Assembly: GCA_016801885.1 (NCBI GenBank) | Contig: CM028889.1 | Location: 9,363,001 to 9,427,000 of the forward strand | Reading direction: 5' to 3' | DNA: 64,000 bases | Origin: Toxotes chatareus | Taxonomy: Eukaryota; Chordata; Actinopteri; Toxotidae | Shown here: positions 12,501 through 24,200 of the stretch, one piece after another | Position numbering within the stretch: position 1 is the first letter of the stretch | Layout: each line of letters opens with the position of its first letter | The notes under the pieces: model-generated | Told to the model about the DNA's origin: nothing | The model's database searches: none | Seen by the model: the letters and a program-made list of their open reading frames with translations, nothing else | Made by a program: the position numbers and the translations under genes

Positions 12501-15357
12501 ACATGTCCAAGCACTGTTCTTTTTTCATGTATCTACAAGTTGTTAAAATAACACATCATTCCCTTGCTGAAATACAGCCAGCCACCTATTCCCATCCACT
12601 AGTGAGGATAACTCATCTTCAGCTGTCCATTCAGACTTATGATGTAAGCTGGCTGGCTGTCAGGATAGCTTTACCCCTGAACATGCTTTTATTGCTGAAA
12701 TTTTCAGGTATTGTTTATGTTTTCATGAGTGAGATGTGTCAGGTCTTTCTGTGTGATCTGTTTAAATTTAGGTGTGCATGTAATGATGTAAATGATGTAT
12801 GTTTGGACTCATCTACCAGTTTCCATAGTGCTACCTCAGCTATAAAGTGCCTGCAGGCCTGTAGGTGGGACACAGTTTAGCTAGCACTGACTTATTGCAG
12901 CTTATGTTCATGTCTCAGATCCTGGATACACTGTACTGCAGTATTATGAGCATGAAACAGTCTAAGCCACAGGCCCTTTTCCAGTGGATCACAGTTTGGC
13001 AGAGATATTAATAGATTAGTATTTGTTCTTTTATGCTCTTATCTTTAACTGTTTGTGTGTCTTGGCTACTCAGATCACTTTGATGCAGGCTTTTTGTTTC
13101 CTGAATGCTTAGGGTCATTGGCTCCCTCTGTCTCACTGATTCTGTTTAAACTTGAAAATGAGCGGCTTGTGGATGCATAACACATTTACCCCAAACCCTA
13201 ACATTGCTCTTAATGTTTTTTGGAGTTCTGTTTTGGGGATGTGTATGGTCAAATCACAAGGGCAAAGACTTGCAAACTAAAGATGGACTGATCTGACGTT
13301 ATATACCAATTATGATGAAGCCATATGTGAAGCCAGTCTGCAACCTGCTGTGACTTAATGAATGTATGCAATAGAAGAAACAGCTACATTAACAAACTGT
13401 TCTTAATGTGGACTGTCAGTTATGGAGCAGATACTAACCTTATGAAACAGACCGTATGTGGGACCTAATATGAATTAATTGGGTTGGTGGATCATTATTG
13501 CAAATATGTCTCAAAAGAATGTGACCTTATGCTTCTTATTGTGCTCTGATCCTTCTGGACCGGATCCGGTTTGACTACTTGTGATTATGACAGTACTTTG
13601 TAGCAAATCTGAACTCTACAGAAAGAGGTGGAAGTGTGGACTTCAGTCAGTCATCACCTCCTTAATGCATTTCCCTTCATGGCAATGTCTCAGTTAGACA
13701 GTCTGTTACTAATCTTACTTGCTGATTGTTTGTTAGGTAACAATACCGGGCTTATTGAGATTCAGCTCAAGTTGAAGTCACACAATGCAACAAGCTTGAA
13801 AGATGATTCATTCTACCCTTCAACTTTCCAGACAACTGACTTCTTGAATTGACTCAATTTGGAAAGATTTGATCCTTGTCTTGGCAGCAGAGCTGAAGCA
13901 TGTGAATATTATCATTTTATTGTGTAAGTGCCTTGGTTTCTTTAGGCCCTGTTGTTGTGGTGATGGCGGTGGTGTGCTCACAGTTTCCATGTCTCTGTGT
14001 GTGGGAGTCTAGAGGAACAAACAGCTGTTTCTTTATTCATGTCTCCCTCTGTGCCCATCAACAGCTCTGATAGGGGTTTAGGATGATCCGGAGCACCCCA
14101 GTGATGGAGACTGCTGCTCAAATGTGTCATCTTCAGTCTTGTGAATGGACTTTCTGTAACAAACTGACAGAGAATGTTTTTCAGTTTTGAGAATAAAATG
14201 ATTTGTCCTGCAATTATTAGCACTCATTAGCACTGATTAACATATTTCCGTGAACACAGCTGACCTTGAGAAACATCAGTGATCTGTCATGTACTAAAAA
14301 GGCATGTTCTCATGCCTTTGGAGTATACTGTATGATAGCCTCTTTGAAAATTGTCCAATCATACCCAGTTTTGAAGGACACACAGGTCACAGAGATGTCG
14401 AAATATGCTGACAGCAGTTACAATTAATCAGCAGCACGAGTAACAGTTGGCCAATCCAAAAACCTGCTTTACCCCCAAAGGCAGTGTTTACTATGGTAAA
14501 ATTTTGAACCTTCAAGTAAAAATTTTAAATTGGCTCTAACACCCTTAAAAGCACAATATGAAAATACAGTAGCACAAGTTAACTCAACAGATATAGAGGG
14601 CCCTCAGTCTGGTTTGGTTACAAAGATATGTGTGATAATGTACATCTTTCTTTATCTGTTTACACCTGAAATAGCTAATGCCTTCCACCAAGTGGTACCA
14701 AGGACAGTACTTGTATTCAACAAAGGCCAGAAGTTTAAGAGAATGAAGTTGAGCTCTTAATTGTCTAAATTCTCTTTTGGTTATTTCTCTTTAACTAAAC
14801 TAAGGCAATAAAACTGATGTACAAGATCAGCCTTTTGCAATGTTCTGTATTGTATGACAGTAAATAGGGTTAGTTGATAACTGAATATTATTGGTGTTTT
14901 TTACAAAAGTCACAGGGATTGTCATTCATAGTTCAAAAATAGAGACGTTTGAAAATGATTTGACTTATTTTTCACTAAAACAGTAAAAGAAATAGTTGAC
15001 TTGGTGTGATTTAGCATGAGAGCCTGACATGCAGTTTCATGCCATGTTTTTCCATGACAAAGGATTACTTTAGTCCCATAGGCTGATAGGCTGACCAAAG
15101 GCTTGTGGTCTCGGTATCATTTTGAGAATGTAACTCAACTCTTGTGCTCAGAGCTTTCCTAATAGAGCTTTTAGTTGAAAACACTTGGCACCCTTCTTTG
15201 AACTTCATAGCTCTTACATAAATATAGCACATGCTCATCATTGCAGAGGTCTGGACAGTGAACTGCATGTTATTGCTTGCCATTAACACACTCTATCTCT
15301 CCTCTCTTTTTCCCCTTCATTCCCCCTCTCTCTCTCTACCCCCTCAACCTCCAACAA

Positions 15358-15434
<77 letters not shown>

Positions 15435-17349
15435 TCTCTCTCTCTCTCTCTGATTTAGGGTCCTCCTGGTCCCCCTGGTTTACCTGGTCCTCCAGGAAAA
15501 AGAGGTCCTCGGGTGAGTAACGTGTGCAAAACTGATGGTGCACAGGCAGCATACAGTAAAGTGTATGTAATAGTATTGATTTGGTAATGGTATTCTATCA
15601 AGAATGACTTAAATTAAACATGGAGGGTTTCTACCAGATATGTGTCTTTATTCTCTTTACAGTAGAAAACCCCTTTTTGTGTGGTGAGGTCTGTGTATCT
15701 GTACCAGGAATTTTTAATTGATAGACTGTTTAGATTCAGACTATTGATTATTATTATAAAACTTCTTTTGAGATCCTAGCACAGAAAGCATTGTGGTTTG
15801 AGTCACAATAAAGAGGTTAAGTCCGGTTTATTAGCCTTGAAGGCACTGGACTTGCCAATCAACAGCACCAGCACATTCACACAAGACTCAACCATGTAGT
15901 TTCATCCTTTGGTGTGGCAGCCAGCAGGCACTGGCCATATGTGTTTTGCCTGTATGTACCATCGCAATTCAGATGCAACTGTCAGGGGAGAAGGTGCTGA
16001 CAGACGTGTTTGTGGTTAGGGTGATTCAACTCAGAAACAAGCCTTGCTTTGTAAAAGCACATGACAATGAGATAATTCGCTTTGAGGATGCTGGGAATGG
16101 TGTTTACTTGTCAGCACCTTTGGAGCATCAAGGTTGAATGGCCAAACAGTTCCAGATGCTACCAGCTGCAACCAGCAGCAGCGTCAGCGGCACAGGCTGC
16201 GTCTCCACTCTGATCTTGTGACTACACTGTATGCAACTGCCAAGGCTGTCATGATGCAATGCTACTTTCATGCCACAGGCCCTGAAGGCACATTTAAACA
16301 GAACAAGACACATTTTACTAAATGAGGTTGGTATGTGTATATATAGTGCACTATTGGTCTTAGCAGAAGGTTACACTGCTACAAAGAAACACTGATGATG
16401 TCCGTGCACAACAACATCATCAGTGTTTACAGAAGATAATATGCAATAAAATTAGCTTAAAGGTTGATTACTTATTTCTTGCTTACTTACAGTTTTTTGT
16501 CGTAATGATGGTCAGTGACAAATCACTGCTTATTAATGTTGGAAACTGCGGTTAGTTCATTTTTATTTGCATGAGCGCAGCTGTTTCTCTGTGCGTATAC
16601 TATTTGTAAGTGTGATTGTCTGTGTGAGTTTATTGTTGACTGTATACGTCAGCCCTGCGACACATGTCTGAACATTCTCAGTTTTCCAGCTCACGGAAAA
16701 AGAAGAGTTGAACTGAGGACAACTGGACTTGGTTGTAGATGCTTCAGTTCTCAGGACTGAAGAAGCCTTTTGGATGAGAGACAAAACATCTTCAGGTATC
16801 TACAAATAGGTCCACTTGCCCTCAGTTCAGCTCTTCTGGTATAGCCCTGCAACAGCACTGGGAGCTGCATTGATTGGGACATCCAACCTCGTATCTTGTG
16901 CCAATAGAAGTGAACCTTGTTGGTTAAAAAAAAAAGTGTCAATCCACTGACAAAAGGTGAAGTACTTCATTTTGTTTTGTATAAAATAGGCATGAGTAAC
17001 AGGAAAGCATATTGCAAACTGCTGATGCTTATCATCCAATACAAGCTTGACCGCTCTGCTTCATTCAGTTGTGTGATTCTTCTTTCACGTAGCGATGGCG
17101 TGTCTGTCAAAAGGTGGTATCACAAGTCTCAGTAACAAGCTTAACTACTACAGATGAAAATTAGCTGGTAGCTAACTGGCATGGCTGAGAGCTATGTTCT
17201 GTCCCTGTTAAATAAACAAATGAATAAAAAATGTTTCTATGCTGCAAGTCTATTTTACTGTGTTTTAGCTACATAACTACAGTGTTTGTGTATTAAGATA
17301 AGATACATCTTTATTAGTCCCACAATACAAAGCGTCCCTGGGTGGGCTC

Positions 17350-17400
<51 letters not shown>

Positions 17401-20269
17401 AGAGACTGCTATGAGTGTAGCCAAACACTGTCACATACAACAGTTTTCCAGCTCATGGAAAAAGAAGGATGAGAGACGAAACATCTTCAGGTATCTCCAA
17501 CCAGGTCCACTTGCCCTCAGTTCAGCTCTTCTGATATAGCCCTGCAACAGCACAGGGAGCTGCACTGACTGGGGTGTAGTGTTATAAGAAATCACAAGGC
17601 AATGAAAGACTATCCAGGAAGTCAGAGTAACAGACAACACTGCGCAATGGCTTGTAATTCTCACAGACAGGACTTATGATGGCAGAAATTATTTTATCTT
17701 TTCAGGGCTCAACAGTGCGAGTGTTTCACTTACATTTGCAACTAAAAATATATATCTGTGAACTATAAAGTGTATTTAGGGGCATGTGTGCCCAAGCAGC
17801 CTCTATGTTGTTTTTTTGTTTTTTATTTTTTCAGCAAAAGAGGATGATAAGCCATGATGATGACGCCGCCACTTTTTTGTCCACAGCTTAAGATTTCATG
17901 TGGACCAGCTTAGAGGGGCCTTCCGTACAGAAATTTGATTCCAGTCCTGCTGTGGACCCCTGGCTGAGCTCAAAGCGTGCCAGATGATCTGCTTACAAAA
18001 GCTGCTTGACCAGTGATATTCTTTGTGTCTAAATGGATTGAGCAGACTTTTTTGACATTTAGAACTAAGAAAAAATGCTTTATTATAGAGGTGTTCATTC
18101 ATTTCATACCATTTGTACTGGTTATGCAGTTTAAAGAAGTTCAGAGTATAAATAATTTCATACTTATTAAACTGATACAGTTTCAAACAGAAAGAAATCA
18201 TTAAAAACCTAGTGTACTTTTTACTTTGAAATGAATCAAATCCTGGGAGCCCCCTGTGTTAGCACACCTGTTTTGTCAACAGACTGACTTCATTCAGATG
18301 AATGAGAGGGCTGTGTCAGTCCTTATGTTTGGCTTTATTCTAACAGAAAACACGACAGGCAGATTGTAAGGCTGACAGACAGGAAGACAGGCTGGTAGAC
18401 AGAGAGAAGTGGCAGACAGTAAAACATGTCTCCTAGTAAATGGCTTGGAAAGCACATGGCTGATACAGAACATACTCTTAAGCCCATAGGCTAACTCATA
18501 AAGTAGAGACAGAGGTAGGCCTGGAATCATTATGTGGTGGGAAGCTGAGGGCAGTGTGAGGTACTGTGGTTATGTCTCTGCTGTCTCAGCACTGAGCAGC
18601 AGACTTATTTTGCTGCCTCTAATTGTTAACGTTATCAGACTTTAAGCTTATGAAGCAGGACATACCCTTTGGTGTGGGCATTTGTCATGGAAACAGACTG
18701 TAAATTGCTTTAGAGGTTCTTTTACTGTAAGCAGTCCCTGAAGGTGACAGTCTAAGTACTGAAGGTGGTGACTGATACAATGTTGGGACAGGGCTGCAAT
18801 GAATTTTCATGCTCCTGCTTTGCTATTCTGCAATGAATCAAGCTTTTTTCACTGTTGAGCAGCCAAAGGCTTAGCACACCACAATGAAGCCCATAGACAT
18901 TGTGGAATTTTGTCTTTGACACAGGCCTAAGTAAAACACTTTGTAGGTTGAAATGATTAAAGACTCTCTTGTCACACTCGAGAGAATATGTACCAAAACT
19001 TTCAACCAAGTGATCGCCTCAGGATCTTTAAGGGTGTACTCTCTGTTCTTTCATTTTCTATGGGCAGCAGGCTCTTGTTAAAGCCAGGCTCAGATTACTG
19101 ACATTAAAAATGACAGCTAGAGAGAGGAGGAAAGAGAGAGGGAGATCCTTCTTCTGGCTCTTGTCAGTAGTAGAGAGAAAGCCTGGCCCACAAGTAGCAG
19201 GACTACAAATGTGCATGTGGATGTGGTATATTTATGGTGTACATACATATATATCATATATACATGTCTTTGTAGGCATAAGTGCGGTTCTGCATTCACT
19301 GCATACCTGTGTTCAAGGAGTGAAATCGCTTTGTTGCACGGAGAACAAATGTGACACAGTAAAAATATGTCTGTTTGTCAGCATGTATGGTATTAACTGC
19401 TTCTAGAGCAACTGTTTTCTTCCACACTACTGAATACTTAACGTTATCTCCCTTTGCTACCAGAAATTTAGCTGTCTTACTGTACATCTTAAATACAGAT
19501 CTGGTGTCAACAAGACACAATAGTTTAATGTTGTGTTCTCTTTCTCTGTCTGCATCTGTTCAGGGTCTCACTGGTCCACATGGAAATCCCGGACAGCCTG
19601 GACCACCTGGGCCCAAGGTGAGTGCCCTTTTCCCATGGTAGGGAGACATTAACAGCTCCCTGAGACTGTCAGACAGGGTTCTGGTTAGTATCAGTGTGGA
19701 CGGGCCAGATGAGTTCCCTCAGAGGCGGAACCAGCATCAGTCAGCCTAAGACACAGGCCAGGAATGGTCACACTGCTCCCACGCTCTTCCACTGCAAACA
19801 TCCAACCTTCTATCTTTTGCCAGTGGAAGTGAACCTTTTTGGTTAAAAAAAAAAAGTGTCAATCCACTGACAAAAGGTGAAGTACTTCATTTTGTTTTAT
19901 ATAAAACAGGCATGAGTCACAGGAAAGCATATTGCAAACAGCTGATGCTGATCATACAATACAAGCTTGACCTCAGTGGTCTGCCTGGACTAACGCTCTG
20001 CTTCATCCAGTTGTGTGATTCTTTCAAGTAGCGATGGCGTGTCTGTCAAAAGGTGGCATCACAAGTCTCAGTAACAAGCTTAATCAAGCTACATGGAAAG
20101 GAAAAGCTGAAAAATGCCTTTAGGGTATGTTACAGTTGGGTATTTCTACGCTGCAAGTCTATTTTACTGTGTTTTAGGTACATAACTACAGTGGTTGTGT
20201 ATTAAGATACATCTTTATTAGTCCCACAATGGTGAAATTGCATAATACAAAGCGTCCCTGGGTGGGCTC

Positions 20270-20320
<51 letters not shown>

Positions 20321-21174
20321 AGAGACTGCTATGAGTTCTTTAAACCACTATGAGGTCTTCCAACCACTGTGACCTACAAGTCACACGTGGCACCGGCGCC
20401 ATCAGGTCTTTCCAGGCTTGTGTCAGTTTGTAGACCTCCTCAGGAGCCATCTGCAGCTCATGTAGCTTTCCTTATAAGACCCTTTTGTGGTGATCTCACC
20501 AGGTCACTAAGTTGTTGTTAAAATCCTGTACACTTTAAAAAGTGTAAGTTCCTGTAGTTTAAGTTTATCAAATGCCAAGCGGATTCATATTATAGCAGAG
20601 ACTGACATGCTGTTCCCTAAAGAGCCAATCTCTGCTGTCCTGAGCATGTGCAAGTGGGATTACACCCAACACGACCATATAAAGGAAAGTGTAATAATGA
20701 GCCAGTGCTTTGTCACAGTGTAACATAAAAGACTGGAGGAGGTGTGTAGTTGCTGGCCTATAACATACCCCTTAGCCTGGATTGTTGTTACCCTGGTTTT
20801 TAACCACACAGCATAATTGTGCTAGTCCTGGCTCATTAGCCACGACACTAACTTCATATAAAGCGGAAAAAAAGAAGGAAAGAATTTTTAAATCTTTGAT
20901 AAGTTTTTTTTTTCCAGCATGGGACCAGCTGTTAAGGATATATATATTGGCAGAACTAAAAAGGATGTGGACAGCTCAATGCAGATGGTTGTGGTGACTG
21001 TGGTCCCGACTGGCTACCACAGTCATGCTATAGGAGAAGAAAGACAAATGGTTTGTCCTGTCCCCCTTCCTTTGTCTTTTGCATCTAAGTGAATTGCTGC
21101 TTGCTTGGAATTGTAGTATGTATTTGTTGACGCTGTCAGATTGAAACCTTGTATCGCCATGCTGGTTTTTTAAA

Positions 21175-21216
<42 letters not shown>

Positions 21217-24200
21217 CATAAATCAGTGCCATTGGTCGCCCTTTACTTCTATTTGTTTGACTAATGAAAAGTATTAAAAGGGGCTTGTGACTAAATCTTG
21301 TGGTGTTTAATTTTTTCCATCTCTGAAAAGTAACCGCTGTGGACACACAAGGTGTCCAGCCCGCAGTGATGAGTAATAAAGTAGTTCTCGTGAATTATGA
21401 TCCCTTCACCCACCTCACCCCGCACACATAAAGAGAGGAATGTTCTGTTTTCCTCCTTGATTAGTCAAACAGCACAGGGAGATGAATGGATTTGTTCTGT
21501 GTCACCCCTGACCTTGCTGGGACACCATGCACATTTAGCTGAGGGCCTGTGACTGGTTTTCATGAAATGCGGAACCGCATGCTGGCACACTGTTCCTTCA
21601 GCCTGTACACCCAGACTCGTGTGTACACATACAAAACCAACAACAGTGAATCTAATACCGCTGTGACCTGAGTGAGTCATTCTCATACCCCAAACCCCTT
21701 TGTCGAGGTGGAATAGGTTGAGAGACTCTTTGTCTCAGTTTGGAAAATATCTCCTCTTGAACTGTGTTTGGTTACTAGGATAAATACAGAGGAATATAGT
21801 CCCAGATGCTGAGCTGAGTTGACATGTGTTTTAAGCACAGTCTGAAATGTTGTGACAATGTGCTTGCAGGACATAAAAGAGCCTTTCAATCTGCTTCATG
21901 CACTGTTGACTGTTTTTTTTTTTCTTTGAAACAGAAAGAAACCCTGGTTTTATGCTGTAGTAGAACCTTTGCTTCACACCCCTGAATTATTGTACGCCTC
22001 AGTGGCCGTCAGTCAAAACTATGGACATATGATGCTCAGAATACAAGAGCTTAATACCTGTGTGGAGAGGGTAAGGACAGCTATTGTTGGCTAGAAGCTG
22101 CAGCGTATTCATGAAGAAAGGAAGTGGAATTTGCAAAATATATAAACAAAAGAAAAGGCATGCGCAAGATGTAACAGCGTTTTTTTTTTTCCTTCCTAAC
22201 CTCTGTGTGTGTTGTCATCACAGTTGACTGTCCTTTCAAACTGCAGCAGCTCCAAGTTAAGGAGGAATAACAGAAACTTTCAGAAAAGTGGTCTCTAGGA
22301 AAATATGGATGTAACATCCTTGGCTTCATCCATAGATTTTGGGACGTTCTGAGGTTCTTAACTTCCGTGCTTGTCAGTGTATGGTAAACAGTGTGGTAAA
22401 CACCACAGCTGGCCACAAGACTCTCCTCACATCATCACATGGAAGGAAATGTTGTATTTCTTGAAAAGTTCTGGATCCTGACTCCAGCACTGATGAATAT
22501 TGTTTTTGGCACTGGCATCTAACCGCCATTAGAAGAACTGTATCTTCAGGTCACATCTGCACCCTGTCCTCTACAGAAGAAAGTCATTATCACTCTGATA
22601 TTGTGAGAGGATTAATCCCGATTCACTGCATTATTATGTTGTGCATTACTGGGGTTGGTTTTGTAAAAGGCCCGGCTCACATGGGGGTTTAAAGGGAGCA
22701 ACATCTGTTTTGCAACAGGAAGTAATGAATTTAGGGGAAGAGGAGACTAGATTTTGAGAAAACATGCAAATTCGTTCTACTTGAATTGCTTACTCACACT
22801 ATTTGAACTTCTCAAAATTAATATCTTCCAGTTGCAGATTTGTTTTAACTGAGTAGTTGTTATTTAAATAAAATAACAAACTCTAATGGTAGTAATAACA
22901 TTGCATGGTTTTATTCCAGATTTGGCCTGTTCATGTAAAGGACATTCTTGACTGCATTCAAAAAGGATTAAATAGAAAAAAATAATAAATTAAAAGGCAA
23001 ATTTTTATTTTTAATAATCACATCTTGTAAAAACTGGTGCTGCCAGCAAGTGATAGATTAAAAATGAATTTGAGCTGCTTAAGATGTCCTCATCCTGTGA
23101 CCCTGTTCTAGGGTTCAAAGGGAGACCCCGGACTGTCTCCAGGCCAGGCTCCACCAGGAGAGAAGGTAGGAAGTCCGCCACCTGTCTCTGTGTCTTGCTC
23201 CCTGTTCCTTTGTGCTCTTTTCTCCTAGGCTCCAGGCCCCAGGCTTGTTTTTTTTTTCTTTTTTCCCCTTAGTCTTTTGTGAATGTGTCTCCCATGTGTT
23301 CTCCCTGTTTGTCACAATGCCTTTACTCCGTCGAAAGTGATACTTCTCTTGAGACATTTTATGTGAGCTGGTGCTTCCAGTCTACACCATATCAGTGCTA
23401 CCATATCACCTCAATTAGTTTCTGCTCATACATTTCTTTCTTTCTCAGTTGTGGATTTCATTTATCAGTAACTGGAAAAATTACAAAAAATAGTCCAAAA
23501 AGGATCTTAAAATGTTACTACTAAATACTAAAGAGTATTTAACAATTATGCATATGATGAGTCACTAACGACTCGAATCTTTCTAATTTGTGGTTGATGA
23601 AAGACAGATTTTTAAATTTCATCTATTAAAATGTTTTCTATATAAATTTGTTAGTGATTTATCGGTGAGGTTGGGAGTCTGGCTTTTCTTTATCCCATTG
23701 AAATTATTTAGCAACTTCCTCTAAACCCTCTTTCTGTTATCACTGATTTGTCTGGCATCACCACAGCTGGTATCTGTTACACTCTACTCTCTCTTTTTCT
23801 TGAAAACAGCATCAAAATAAGGATTTTCCTGAGTAGCACTTCTAAATGTCTTGAACTCATTAAGCTCCAAAAGTATCTTTCTCCTTTCCCTCATAGAAAT
23901 CCCCTAAAAAAATTGACATGGTAAATTTCTCCCTTCAGATCCTCTCTGGCACAGCCAGCTTGATGTTAAATTAATGCAATATTTCTACAACTTCACCCTG
24001 TCATCCCCACAAATGGTTGCAGACCTCTCATTACTCTTCTTATAGTGTATTTGTATTTACATATTTTTTCTAAACTCCATTCATCCTCACTTCACATCCT
24101 GATCTGATTTTTCAGAATAGCCAAATATTGCTCCAACATTGCGGTTTGAATAAAACATCTTTAATATAAAAAGATGATCGACACTGTCTGAAGAACAAAA

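Larger units (their letters stand above)
15513..19563. other. col24a1 intron 4
   Basis: It contains the 15-bp hairpin, R1, tRNA unit copy 1 and R2 between 16387 and 17574. The rest (15513-16386 and 17575-19563) shows nothing recognised. Confidence 0.85.
19618..23111. other. col24a1 intron 5
   Basis: It contains tRNA unit copy 2 and an AT microsatellite; otherwise nothing recognised. Confidence 0.85.

Noticed and set aside
15231..15552. Leu/Ser-rich and Glu/Arg-rich open frames on the two strands
   Set aside because: They are translations of the TC microsatellite.
16387..16428. microRNA precursor
   Set aside because: The stem is 15 bp with no outward pairing, too short for a Drosha substrate.
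17219..17230. aataaa sequences as polyadenylation sites
   Set aside because: Such hexamers are common in AT-rich introns, and coding exons continue far downstream.
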